Origin: Tilletia caries
Taxonomy: Eukaryota > Basidiomycota > Exobasidiomycetes > Tilletiales > Tilletiaceae
DNA: 64,000 nucleotides
NCBI GenBank assembly: GCA_032718865.1
Contig: JALUTQ010000005.1
Coordinates: 1,922,001-1,986,000, forward strand
Reading direction: 5' to 3'
The notes beneath the pieces were generated by a model that saw nothing but the letters and a program-made list of their open reading frames with translations, was not told the DNA's origin and searched no databases. The translations under genes and the position numbers were made by a program. This document shows positions 54,791-64,000 of this stretch, piece by piece (position 1 is the stretch's first letter; the number at the start of each line of letters is the position of its first letter).

Positions 54791-56679
54791 TTCAGAGAAG
54801 GTTCCGTAGCCGGTGTGACTATGGCCTTATTGGCCTGGGCCTCGTCGTAGTCGTAATCTTCAGTCTGTGATTCCATGGTATGGGCTCCTTCTAGCGCGGG
54901 AGGGTTAGACTGAGTTTGCTCCGTGGTCTGGTCCGCGTACAATAGGTTCGCTACATTCAGTTCACACTTCGGCGTCGGGGAATGCGAGTTCGAGCTGGGT
55001 TGGTACGGTGTTACTCACTGAAGATGCCGGAGCTGGAATGTTGCTGGTGCCGGGTGTAGCGTTGTCGGATGGGGCTATCATCTACACCGTACACGGAGTT
55101 GGATTGCGGGTGGCAGTTAGTCTGTGGATCCAAGGTTGGGTTCTGCGTCGCACTGGCAGGAGGGAGGAGGGGGGGTTTACTCACGAGTGGGCTAGTGCTT
55201 GGTTTCATCTGTACAGGTTAGATAGTTAGGGGGTTAGTCTGTCAGCTGGGGACTAGCGTCAATAGATGGGTTAAACGTACTCACGAGCGGGTTTGTGGAC
55301 AGGTTTAGCTTTGCAAGCCTGCGATCTTCTGCAGACACTACTGCCCTCATGGCTACACCAAGTACGTGATCGGCCTTCCAGTTGGCGCTACAGTATGAAA
55401 GCTCTGGCCATCGATTCACCAGGCCCACGCACCGCAACCACCTATGCGTTGTAGTAGTTGATGTAGAACATCCATGTTCGTTTAGGCTTGGGATAGAGTC
55501 TCGGGTCGATGGGGAGGTGGTTATGTCTATCCTTCACGAGCTGCCGACCTTCTTCAGCGATACTGTACCTGGTCGCCTCCGGTACTGGATCACCCGAAGG
55601 GAGTCACAATACCTGCTCCATTGTCATGTTCATGAGACTACATTGCCATTTACATGCCGCTGCTTTCTTGTTCCAGAGACACAGCTCCCTTTCTTCCTCC
55701 TGAGGGCCAGTCGCATACACACAGATATAGGGTCATAGAGTGTACTTCAGCAGCAGATTTGCCGGTTGGGGATACTAGAAAGGGCTACGTAAACTCACTG
55801 TCAATGACGAGGCTTTCCGGGCTGTTCCCTATCGTTTATCGTCACTGCAACGGTGTTGTCGGCGGCCTTTGTCGTGAGTTGTAGGGAGTGCTGGGTTTCT
55901 GAGCTTGTCTCTCGGTCGGGACTGGTCGGCTCGATCCTGGGGAGGGCCATGGAGGAAGGGCTGGTCGTGCACTCACGTTCATCTTCATTGTAGTCGGGGG
56001 TTGATTTGGCGTTCGTGTCACGATCAGGCGAGGCATACGGGTCGAATCCGTCGTTGGTGAAGGGTTCGTTTCTGGTGAGTGTTATCGGTCGCCATGATCG
56101 CGGCAGACTTGCCGCAGAGTGAGGGGTGTCGTAAGGGTCCCCATAATAGATGACGTGCTGAGGCAGACTTGTCGAAGGGTTAGGGGCCCCGTATGGGTTC
56201 TCGTAGCCATCATGCTGGAACCGTCTCTGTGGGGTTAGGGTGCGCCTGGGGTTCGGGTGGAATGGGATCGGAGAACCGATATGCCAACCGGAATGGAATG
56301 CAAGGGGTTGGCCGAGTGTTAGGTTGTTCTCGCCGTTGAGGTGGGGGTGAGTAGGAGTTCGACGGACAAGGTTGGGGTGGGAGTAGTGACGACGTAAGGG
56401 TGGGGAATTAGTCCAACGGTCGCTGCTGCTCCCGCTGCCGACGTTGTATCTACGGCCGAGAGATGTCCTAGAACTGTTCAGGCGAACCGCGAAGGGGTTC
56501 TGGATCCGGTGTCCCTCGAATCCTATAATCCATTGCGATCGTCGTGGCGTGTTTGGGCGTCCTCCATGCCGGGCTCGGGGAGATTGGGAATGCGAGAGGA
56601 GGATGAAAGGGGGATAAGGGGGTTTAGGTGGTCGGACTCATTTGGGTCTGGTTATAGGATCGTTGGATAGGGTCGAGCA

Positions 56680-57196
56680 TGTTGTAAATAGGTGACCAGC
56701 CAGTGGTTCCTCGAGCACGTACCTGTGTAGATGACGATAAACCCGAGGATCACTCTTCGGCTCTTGATGCTGACTCCTAGGACAGGAGGAAGAGGTCAGT
56801 CGGGAAAGCTGCTCTTGAGTCTTGAGGTCGCTAAGAGAGGACTCTTGAGGACGAGTTCAAGGACGATAGCAACGATGATGGTTGTTCATTTCAAAGAAGA
56901 GAGAGAAAGGAAAAGGGGTACTTGAGCACTTTGCTCAGGGGCGGAGTTTGAAATGTCGAAAACAGAGCGCGTGAGAAAGGGGAGGACAGTGGAGCGTGTG
57001 GAAATTTGTCGGCCGATACCGACAGTCATGGAAGTTGATTATGTAAAGTTGCTTCAGGATCCTGAAGCAACTCTCGAGGCTCCAAGGAAGTTGCTTCAGG
57101 ATCCTGAAGCAACTAAAGGCTCCGAGAAAGTTGCTTCAGAATCCTGAAGCAACTCAGAGCAACTGAGTGCTGGTTGCAAAACCCATATTCACAACA
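56680..57196 (-). repeat. Copia-2 3' LTR, with three palindromes
   Basis: 517 bp. Contains three near-copies of the palindrome GTTGCTTCAGGATCCTGAAG(CAAC) at 57048-57073, 57089-57114 and 57129-57154, the third with one mismatch (AGAATCCT). Confidence 0.95.
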
Positions 57197-57221
57197 CTCC
57201 CTCTCAACCAGCGCGCGGTGG

Positions 57222-60200
57222 CTAGAGAGCTGAGAGGTTGGTCAAGCCGAGCGAGGTCCTATGCTTGACCAGGACATGTGCAGCGGTGGCTTTGGTGAAG
57301 ATGTCTGCGACTTGCTCGGAGGTCCCAACGTAGTCGAGCTTGAGAGCACCTTCTTCAACCTGCCACCTGATGAAATGGTAGCGGAGGTCGATGTGCTTCG
57401 TCCGTCGATGCCAACCAGGGTTCTGCGCGAGGGCCAGCGAGCCCTGGTTGTCTCCATTGAGGACAATGCTGACGGTCTTGGGGCTGTCTTGATCGTAGGC
57501 CAGAACAGCCGTGCGAAGCCAGATAGCATCCTTGGCCGCCTCGGTGAGAGCGACGTATTCGGATTCCACCGAGAACAGGGATACACACTGCTGGCGGAGA
57601 GAACCCCAGCTAACAGTGGCACCATAGAGCTTGAAGGCGTAACCGGACTGGGATCGACGGGTTTCGACGTTGCCGGCCCAGTCGGCGTCTGAGTAGCCCA
57701 TCAGCTCGGGCTCGCCATCGATCTTGACGGGAGCGAGGACGAGAGCCAGGTCTCGGGTTGCTTTGAGGTGACGGAGGACCCGAAGTGCAGCCTTGTAGTG
57801 CTCCTGGGTCGGACAGCCATTGAAGCGGGAGAGGGCGCTCACCGCGAAGCTGATGTCCGGCCTAGTGCAGAGGGCGATCCACATCAAGCATCCGATGATG
57901 GCCAGGTAGATCTGGATGTCCTCCAAAGGAACTCCCTCTGGAACGAGCTTCGTTCCCACCGCAATTGGTGTCGGCTCTGGACGACAGTCAGTCATACCGA
58001 AACGCTCTAGGACGGTGTCGATGTAGTGACCTTGGCTCAGGGCGAAGCCGTGGTCGAGTTGCTGGATCTTGACTCCCAGGACGGAGCTGACAGGACCAAT
58101 GTCAGTCATCTTGTATGCCGCTTTCAGGCCGTTGCGGACTGAGTCGATGATCACTTGCGTCTTCGCTGCGATCAGAAAATCGTCAACGTAGACGAAGACG
58201 ATGGTGCGAGAGCCGTCAAGCTCGATGCGCACAAAGATTCCCCAGTCGGCATCGCTGTGGGTGAAGTCGAGTGCCTCCAGCTTGGCGACGACGTCGAGCC
58301 ACCAGAGACGAGCGGACTGCTTAAAACCATAGAGACCCTTACGGACAAGCAGTCCAGTCGCCTTGGAATCATTCTGCTTCCATACTTCCGGGAAGCTGAT
58401 GTAAAGGACGCGATCCATGTCTGGATTGAGGAAGGCCGTCTCAGCGTCCATCTGCCAGACCAGAGAGTTGTTGACGCTGGCCTCAACGAAGAAGATCCTC
58501 AAGCTAGTCATACGACCAACAGGAGCATAGGTCTCGTCGTAGTCGATACCGTAGCGCTGTGTGAAGCCACGACCAACGAGACGAGCCTTGTGCTTGAGGT
58601 AGTTGCCATCGGCATCTCGCTTCGTCTTGCAAACCCACTTGGTGGAGACGACCTTGGCGCCAGGAGGGAGGACCACCTCTTCTAGCGTCTTGTTGTTGAT
58701 GAGTGATGTGAGCTCGCTTTCGAAAGCTTTGGCCCACTCGTTCCGCTCAGCGCTTGACATAGCCTCGCCGTAGCTGGCTGGGTCATTGTCGATTACCATG
58801 ATCTTGCATAGGAATCCCTCGGACTCTTGAAAGAAAGTGGCGTAAGTATCGTGAAAACGAGAGAATCGTTGACCACGATGAGACCGAGTTGATCGACGAA
58901 CGCCTTGAACACGATCAGCTGGAGCATTGACAGGCAGCTGAATCCCCTCCTCGGGCTCACGGCGTTTGCGACCACGAGGGGGAAAGTCGGGGGCGACATC
59001 TGCTTCAGGCTCAGGCTGAGCAGCGTCTTCAGCGTCGCTGAAGTCCCCGTCGGACTCGGGGTAATCCAGCGATGCAGGACTGTTGTCGAGCTCGACTATG
59101 TTGCAGGGCGGTACGAGCTCGGACACCTTGTGCGAGAGCTTGGGGCCAAAAGACACGTTGCGGGAGAAGACCACTTTCCCTGTATTCTCATTATAGACGC
59201 CCCAGCCGCTGCGATCAGTAGGCCAACTGACCATGAGTCTCCTCCAGGCCTTGGGGACGGTGAGGTCTGACTTGAGGCGGTTGGCGGCTGGAACATGGAC
59301 CCAGCATGGAGAACCAAATGCTTGGGCCTTTCCAAGGGAAGGGTTGCGTTTGTGCACCCACTCCCATACCGATCGCCCGTCATCAAGAATGGTGAGCTTC
59401 ATAAGCAGCACCGCTGCGAATAGAATCGCATGTCCCCACCATTGAACCGCCAGGCCGCTGCTGTGAAGCATGGAAGCCGTCATCTCCTTGAGAGTGCGGT
59501 TCTTGCGCTCGGCCACACCGTTGAGTTCCGGGGTGTGGGGAGTCGTAATGTGATGGAGGATGCCTTGTGAGGCCGTCCAAGCCGACATGTGCTTGTTGAC
59601 GTACTCGCCTCCACCATCGGTGCGAATGACTTGCACCTTGGTGCCAAACGTTCGTTCGGCGACCTTGACGAATTCGATCAAGCGCTGTAGGACTTCAGCC
59701 TTGGAACGAAGTAGTTCGACTCTTGTCCAGTCCGTGAACTCGTCGATGAAGGTGGCATAGTATTTGAAACCACCGAAGCAGGTCACTAAGGGCCCGCCTA
59801 CATCCGTAAGGATGATCTCCAGCGGGGAGGACGCGTGGAGAGGGCTGTCGTTGAAAGGACGACGAGTCGCCTTGGTAGCTTCACAGCTGTCGCACCAAGG
59901 CTTGTCGTCCAGGTCAGGAATTGGAGGCAAGTGACCGGACTTCACCAGCTTCCTGATGGTGCTGAAACCAAGATGTCCGTACCGGACATGCGCATCAAGA
60001 AGAGGACTGCTCTTGATGGCGTGGGCAGGCGCGAGAAGAGCCGAGGGTGTTGCTGACGTAGCTAAAGGCTCGACCTGCAGCATGACCCAGCGGGCTCGAC
60101 CACGCTTTGTCAATGGCATCCGCCAAGACGCGTTGTCTTTGTGTTGGAGATAGGACGTGTCGTCCTGTTCCACCACCTTGATCCAGCCACGCTCTCGAAG

Positions 60201-61382
60201 AAGCTCCTCAGAGAGGAGGTTGACGCCTGCGCCGGGCAACAAGACAACGTCTTGAAAGGTCATACGCCTGCCAGAGGCAAGCAATCCAGTCACGTCGCCG
60301 ACGAGGTTGGAGGTCTGCTTGGAGCCGACAGTCTTGAAGGACATTGGCTTGTCGGTCTCCCGAGCATTGACGAGGAGATCGATCCTGTCAACAATGTGCC
60401 TAGAGGCACCTGAATCGACCATGAAAGGAACCAGGGTCGAGGACGGGGAGGCAGCGAGGACATCGCTCTCGAGCGCGAGGACAGCAGCTGCGAGCATTTC
60501 ATCCGCATCGTAAGCCGCCGCAGCCCTGTCGGAGGAAAAGGACTTCCCCTGCTTCGGGCATTCCGTCTTGACATGGCCTGGCTGATGACACTCCCAGCAG
60601 ACCACAGTTCCTGGACCAAGGTGGCTGGCGACCGGACACTCAGGCCGAATGTGGTCACGTCCGCCGCAACCGTAGCAGAGTACCCGCTTGTTGCCTGTGG
60701 AGGACTTGGCCTTCTTGCTGCCGGAAGTTGCCTGTGTGGACGACGAGGAAGGGTAGGACTTCCCCTTACCTCCACTTGATCCGGCCTTGCCACCGCGACC
60801 CTTGCTGGCCGCACCCTTGATCTTGAACGGCTTCTGAAGGCTGGCCATGGCCATGGAATCCATACCTCGCTGCATTGAGGACTTGCGACCCGCATCTTCT
60901 TCATTGTAGATGCGGACGAGGGCAAAGAAGGACTGCTCGGGCTTGTCGAGCTGCCTCCATTCCGTCCTGACAGTCTTAAGGCCGTGAGGAAGAGTGTCGA
61001 AGAACCGATCACATTTCTCCCTCTCGTTCTGACCCCAAGAAAGTCCTGCTGCATCTGCTTCGGCCACAAGGGCCATGAACTTGTTGAGGTGCTCAATCAT
61101 GTCCTGACCTTCATCCAGGAACAGGTTGGCCAAGTTCCGGTTGATCGTAGACCGGGGGTCGGACGTGGTGAGGTTGTTGAGCTTGACCATGAGCTCCCAC
61201 ATGCCATGTGCCGAGTCAACACCGCGGATCATGCCTGAGTAGACTCCACCAACGGTCCTTCGAATTAAGGACATTGCCTTCGCGTTTCTGTCCTTCCAGG
61301 ACTCTACCATCCGGAAGTCGGTAGACGTCGGCGGGCTTGGGAGCGTATGCCGACGAGGACGGGTTCGATGGCCTCGCGCCAA
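57222..61382 (-). CDS. gag-pol: Copia-2 Gag-Pol polyprotein
   Basis: One frame of 1,386 codons. Gag-like region (MVESWKDRNAKAMSLIRRTV, LANLFLDEGQDMIEHLNKFM) with two CCHC knuckles near residues 235-280 (CYGCGGRDHIRPEC, CWECHQPGHVKTEC). Protease VDSGASRHIVD (about 320). Integrase with HVRYGHLGF, CDSC, LTDVGGPL, RTDGGGEYV and ELNGVAERKN (about 465-650). RT with KARLVGRGFTQRYGIDYDET, AETAFLNPDMD, GLYGFKQSARLWW and VYVDDFLIAA (about 900-1100). RNase H YSDADWAGNVETRRSQSGYA, SVESEYVALTEAAKDAIWL (about 1220-1330). All catalytic motifs are present. The first part of Gag (MSFAYVSNMDDGVSS, FFAWREAIEPVLVG) lies upstream in another frame, so one frame change at about 61340 separates it. Confidence 0.92.
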   Translation of the reverse strand: MARGHRTRPRRHTLPSPPTSTDFRMVESWKDRNAKAMSLIRRTVGGVYSGMIRGVDSAHGMWELMVKLNNLTTSDPRSTINRNLANLFLDEGQDMIEHLNKFMALVAEADAAGLSWGQNEREKCDRFFDTLPHGLKTVRTEWRQLDKPEQSFFALVRIYNEEDAGRKSSMQRGMDSMAMASLQKPFKIKGAASKGRGGKAGSSGGKGKSYPSSSSTQATSGSKKAKSSTGNKRVLCYGCGGRDHIRPECPVASHLGPGTVVCWECHQPGHVKTECPKQGKSFSSDRAAAAYDADEMLAAAVLALESDVLAASPSSTLVPFMVDSGASRHIVDRIDLLVNARETDKPMSFKTVGSKQTSNLVGDVTGLLASGRRMTFQDVVLLPGAGVNLLSEELLRERGWIKVVEQDDTSYLQHKDNASWRMPLTKRGRARWVMLQVEPLATSATPSALLAPAHAIKSSPLLDAHVRYGHLGFSTIRKLVKSGHLPPIPDLDDKPWCDSCEATKATRRPFNDSPLHASSPLEIILTDVGGPLVTCFGGFKYYATFIDEFTDWTRVELLRSKAEVLQRLIEFVKVAERTFGTKVQVIRTDGGGEYVNKHMSAWTASQGILHHITTPHTPELNGVAERKNRTLKEMTASMLHSSGLAVQWWGHAILFAAVLLMKLTILDDGRSVWEWVHKRNPSLGKAQAFGSPCWVHVPAANRLKSDLTVPKAWRRLMVSWPTDRSGWGVYNENTGKVVFSRNVSFGPKLSHKVSELVPPCNIVELDNSPASLDYPESDGDFSDAEDAAQPEPEADVAPDFPPRGRKRREPEEGIQLPVNAPADRVQGVRRSTRSHRGQRFSRFHDTYATFFQESEGFLCKIMVIDNDPASYGEAMSSAERNEWAKAFESELTSLINNKTLEEVVLPPGAKVVSTKWVCKTKRDADGNYLKHKARLVGRGFTQRYGIDYDETYAPVGRMTSLRIFFVEASVNNSLVWQMDAETAFLNPDMDRVLYISFPEVWKQNDSKATGLLVRKGLYGFKQSARLWWLDVVAKLEALDFTHSDADWGIFVRIELDGSRTIVFVYVDDFLIAAKTQVIIDSVRNGLKAAYKMTDIGPVSSVLGVKIQQLDHGFALSQGHYIDTVLERFGMTDCRPEPTPIAVGTKLVPEGVPLEDIQIYLAIIGCLMWIALCTRPDISFAVSALSRFNGCPTQEHYKAALRVLRHLKATRDLALVLAPVKIDGEPELMGYSDADWAGNVETRRSQSGYAFKLYGATVSWGSLRQQCVSLFSVESEYVALTEAAKDAIWLRTAVLAYDQDSPKTVSIVLNGDNQGSLALAQNPGWHRRTKHIDLRYHFIRWQVEEGALKLDYVGTSEQVADIFTKATAAHVLVKHRTSLGLTNLSAL

Positions 61383-62088
61383 GCGAAGAAGGTCTCGACG
61401 CTAGTGCACGTGGGCACAGCTGAGGGCGAGGATGAGGAGACACCGTCATCCATGTTGCTGACGTACGCAAAGGACATGAAGGAGGGGTAAAGGAGGTGAA
61501 GGTGAGGTTGAAAGACTGGGTTTGAAAACGAGAAAATAATTCTGCGAATTAATTTCTGAAGGACGAGAGGCAAGGAGGACCTGTGCCTGAAGGTAAAAGC
61601 CGATAGGACAAGGGCTTGGAGACGTAAGAAAAATCTCGAAGGACGTCGGGCTGAAGAAACAGGCCGGAGGTTTGAGTGTAGACTCTCTGTGTAGAGAGCA
61701 CCGGTCACCAGGACGGATGACAAGGTGAGCCAAGGAGAACCAAGGAAAGCACTAGAGGACCAGTGTCAAGGGCAGAGGAAGAGTGTGTTCCGCGGAGTAC
61801 CGGCGGTAGCACAGTGGTGAAGGATGAGGATGAGCCGTGGAGAATCGACGGCATACCAAAGGGCGAAGTTGAGGTCGAGGGCGCGCAGTTGAGAACCAAC
61901 GAGAGCGGTACCCAAAGGTAAGAACCGAGCAGCACGCAGTGGAGAACCAGCAGCGGCGCAGAGAACAGTGCCGAAATCGAGTCGCAGATGAGGTCGGCAG
62001 CGACGTTGGTGAGTCGATGAGGACGGGTCGACGAGGGCAGGACAGAGGACCAGGACAAGAGAGTAAAGGGAAGAGTAGAAGAGGAAGA

Positions 62089-62107
62089 GCTAGTCAGACT
62101 CTTAATC
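62089..62107 (-). promoter_or_regulatory. Copia-2 primer-binding site, anticodon-arm type
   Basis: Plus-strand GCTAGTCAGACTCTTAATC abuts the LTR. TCAGACTCTTAATCTG is the anticodon arm of tRNA-Lys(CUU) as I recall it, including CTT in the loop. No TGG-type site complementary to a tRNA 3' end is present. This fits half-tRNA priming as described for Drosophila copia with initiator tRNA-Met. Confidence 0.55.
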
Positions 62108-62624
62108 TGTTGTAAATAGGTGACCAGCCAGTGGTTCCTCGGGCACGTACCTGTGTAGATGACGATAAACCCGAGGATCACTCTTCGGCTCTTGATGCTG
62201 ACTCCTAGGACAGGAGGAAGAGGTCAGTCGGGAAAGCTGCTCTTGAGTCTTGAGGTCGCTAAGAGAGGACTCTTGAGGACGAGTTCAAGGACGATAGCAA
62301 CGATGATGGTTGTTCATTTCAAAGAAGAGAGAGAAAGGAAAAGGGGTACTTGAGCACTTTGCTCAGGGGCGGAGTTTGAAATGTCGAAAACAGAGCGCGT
62401 GAGAAAGGGGAGGACAGTGGAGCGTGTGGAAATTTGTCGGCCGATACCGACAGTCATGGAAGTTGATTATGTAAAGTTGCTTCAGGATCCTGAAGCAACT
62501 CTCGAGGCTCCAAGGAAGTTGCTTCAGGATCCTGAAGCAACTAAAGGCTCCGAGAAAGTTGCTTCAGAATCCTGAAGCAACTCAGAGCAACTGAGTGCTG
62601 GTTGCAAAACCCATATTCACAACA
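62108..62624 (-). repeat. Copia-2 5' LTR
   Basis: 517 bp, same palindromes. On the element strand it ends ...CAACA and is directly followed by the unusual primer-binding site. Confidence 0.95.
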
Positions 62625-62695
62625 GAGCATCTTCTGTTCCTCCTCGTTTTCGCCTCATTTCGGAGATGTTGCTGGTTGAGTTCGTCTGAGTCCAT

Positions 62696-63013
62696 CAATG
62701 GACTGACTGAGTCGCTTGACAGCGAGAGACGCTGTCGGTTAATTCGTTACGTCTCAGTCGACTGAGAGAGCGTCTCAATCGAATGAGCGGCGGTCAACTG
62801 CCGGAGCGAGCTCGGGGCGAACGGGGACTGCTGGTGTTGAAAGCCGCCCGCCTCATATCGCCGTTGTTGCGCTCGAGGGCGGGCACTATCGTGCGCAGCT
62901 CCCTGTCGCTCTCCTCTTGACCACGACTCGTTCTGCTTCCTATCGTCGACTGCCGTGCGCATCTCACCTTCGTACTCGGCCTCTCCTCCCCTCGTCCTCC
63001 TTGCCCTGCTCCA
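62696..63013. promoter_or_regulatory. Divergent intergenic region
   Basis: Lies between the ATG at 62695 (minus) and the ATG at 63014 (plus), so it probably holds promoters for both. It has CT-rich tracts (62930-62995) and a GTCTCAGTCGACTGAGAGAG palindromic segment at 62750. No TATA box seen. Confidence 0.4.
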
Positions 63014-63448
63014 ATGGACGATCGGCAGCCCCTTCTCGATGCGCAACAGGCTATCCTATTGCCATTGCCTGCTACCTGGTCGGGCCTCTTCGAGGCGTCG
63101 CAGCCGGCCTCGGACATCCCTTCGAGCTCGCAGTTGTGCTTGGGGCTACTTGATGACTCTGATCGCGAGGTATACGCCCAGATTTATGCCTACATCAAGG
63201 AGCAGTACGAATCCAGGGCTTACACCGACTGGATGCAAATCTGGGTGAGTGTCGTGCGTACCTGTGATCGTCGTCGGACACACGCTCACACTGTGATCGA
63301 TCCTATTTGCGCCTTCTAGGTCGACGAGGTAGTGTGCGATTGTTCAGAACCTGTCCGTCTCAGGATTCGTCGTCAGTTCATGGCTTACTTTGCGGCACAC
63401 GGCATTCATCTGAACGAAGACGCGTCGGCTGTTGCATTGACGATGCAA
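63014..63448 (+). CDS. Hypothetical protein, first two exons
   Basis: ATG at 63014; exon 1 63014-63244 (77 codons: helical, DDSDREVYAQIYAYIKEQYE), intron 63245-63319 (GTGAGT...TTCTAG), exon 2 63320-63448 in phase 0 (VDEVVCDCSEPVRLRIRRQF, then YFAAHGIHLNEDASAVALTM) ending at a GTCAGT donor. Downstream 63450-63810 is pyrimidine-rich and no third exon is clear; the gene may be broken there. Family not recognised. Confidence 0.6.
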
Positions 63449-63814
63449 GTCAGTGCAACGTCCGCTTGTATTTCGACTCGTCCCATAACTTTCTTACTTG
63501 CCCGCTTGAGGTTTCCCCTGTTTTCCCCCTGCCACTGCTACACTGCTACAAGTGACCTCATTGACTGCGTACATTTCCCCGCTCACAGCCTCCGCTCCCC
63601 CGTCTACAGCCTCCGCTCACCTTCTTCCTGCACCCACCTACCCTTTTCTCACCATCGATTTGTCCCTGTATCCGCTCCGTTCCCCCGCTTACATAGAGAA
63701 AATAAGTCAACGAAATGGAAGAACACCCTGACAACTAAGACACCAATTGACGGGTTGTGCATGACTTCATATTGCGGAACAGAGAGACTAGGGTGCATGC
63801 TGCATTATTGATGA

Positions 63815-64000
63815 CTACTCAATAAGGCCGCACTTCTGCATGAGGCGGAGGTGGTAAGGGTCTTTGGGGATGACCTGCGGAACTCGATCTTCCCGACGAC
63901 GTATCTTGGGATTGGGCGTGAACACCGCCAGGGCGTTGGCAGTGGTCTGCTCGTACGTGGGGAGGCGACGAAACTGCAGTAGCTCAGACAAATTGGTGTC
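63815..64000 (-). CDS. Hypothetical protein, C-terminal end, continues beyond window
   Basis: 62 codons open to the window edge, reading TNLSELLQFRRLPTYEQTTA, FTPNPKIRRREDRVPQ and ending KDPYHLRLMQKCGLIE with stop TAG at 63815-63817. Balanced composition supports coding. It shows a loose spaced similarity to the 49108-49260 segment. Family unknown. Confidence 0.6.
   Translation of the reverse strand, partial: DTNLSELLQFRRLPTYEQTTANALAVFTPNPKIRRREDRVPQVIPKDPYHLRLMQKCGLIE

Larger units (their letters stand above)
56680..62624 (-). mobile_element. Ty1/Copia LTR retrotransposon (Copia-2), young
   Basis: 5,945 bp on the minus strand with a perfect 5-bp duplication GAGCA (56675-56679, 62625-62629). 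LTRs are 517 bp, TGTTGTAAATAGG...ATATTCACAACA, with one difference noticed (GAGCACG/GGGCACG). Polypurine tract GAGAGGGAG at 57197-57206. The gag-pol frame is open over 1,386 codons. Inserted in the coding frame of a host-like gene. Confidence 0.95.
54320..62695 (-). pseudogene. Host-like Pro/Asn-rich gene split by Copia-2, with extra stops
   Basis: ATG at 62695 gives MDSDELNQQHLRNEAKTRRN, reaching the Copia-2 target duplication GAGCA. Beyond the element (56679 downward) the same frame continues STLSNDPITRPK, one TGA (about 56641), then VRPPKPPYPPFILLSHSQSP, RSQWIIGFEGHRIQNPFAVR and a long Asn/Pro/Arg-rich exon, with SLPQHVIYYGDPYD, to a donor at 55976. Further downstream, in changing frames, come YSIAEEGRQLVKDRHNHLPI, PKPKRTWMFYINYYN and HRWLRCVGLVNRWPELSYCS (55260-55560), then Ser/Ala/Pro repeats (54600-54790). 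The exon chain to about 54320 is uncertain, and I do not recognise the protein. Confidence 0.45.

Noticed and set aside
54387..54942. Plus-strand Gly/Ser/Asp-rich ORFs as a gene
   Set aside because: The 90-bp repeat is open in several frames. The minus strand fits the flanking exons better, and the plus-strand frame has no family features.

Overview
This window reads as a repeat-saturated chromosomal region of a filamentous or yeast-like fungus, most likely a basidiomycete. The evidence is short GT-AG introns (about 45-90 nt) in moderately GC-rich genes, a fungal-type transposon mix (Copia, Gypsy, DIRS, Harbinger, Tc1/IS630, hAT MITEs), eukaryotic gene families (JmjC, GATA finger, Brl1/Brr6-like) and a nuclear copy of mitochondrial LSU rRNA. 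There are no operons or bacterial signals. I cannot place it to genus.

Layout. 1-2.1 kb: two minus-strand host-like genes, one a two-pass membrane protein with a Cys-rich loop. 2.1-4 kb: two hAT-like MITEs with perfect 8-bp target-site duplications (TSDs). 5-6 kb: a truncated DIRS retroelement (RT-RNase H joined to a tyrosine recombinase C-terminus). 7.6-9 kb: a GATA-finger gene. 10.2-11.05 kb: a JmjC-domain gene ending at a 1.7-kb NUMT (mitochondrial LSU rRNA), which itself holds a 658-bp MITE. 13.5-18.3 kb: a complete Harbinger element (TIRs, 3-bp TSD, DDE nuclease plus Myb/SANT protein). 18.8-22.8 kb: gene and transposase relics and a Gypsy integrase-chromodomain fragment. 22.9-36.2 kb: nested MITEs and a large inverted duplication carrying two Fanzor genes (eukaryotic TnpB relatives). 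37.4-47.75 kb: a Tc1/IS630-like transposon with a second, passenger gene that is split by a Copia element. 48-56.6 kb: decayed genes and three further MITEs. 56.7-62.6 kb: a young Copia element with a nearly uninterrupted gag-pol frame, inserted in a host-like gene. 63-64 kb: the start of one gene and the end of another.

Biological reading. Most coding capacity belongs to mobile elements inserted in each other and in genes; several insertions can be dated relative to each other from intact TSDs. The most interesting material is (i) the Fanzor pair, one copy complete but for a frameshift that both share, one 5'-truncated, both followed by the same pyrimidine tract and hairpin; (ii) a set of hAT-like MITEs whose interiors are built almost entirely of one short, degenerate palindromic motif per family; (iii) the two-gene Tc1/IS630-like element; and (iv) a Copia element whose primer-binding site matches the anticodon arm of tRNA-Lys rather than a tRNA 3' end. 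Several frame breaks in otherwise conserved genes fall at or next to G7 runs, so some apparent pseudogenes could be assembly artefacts. All product calls are from reading motifs by eye; no search was run.
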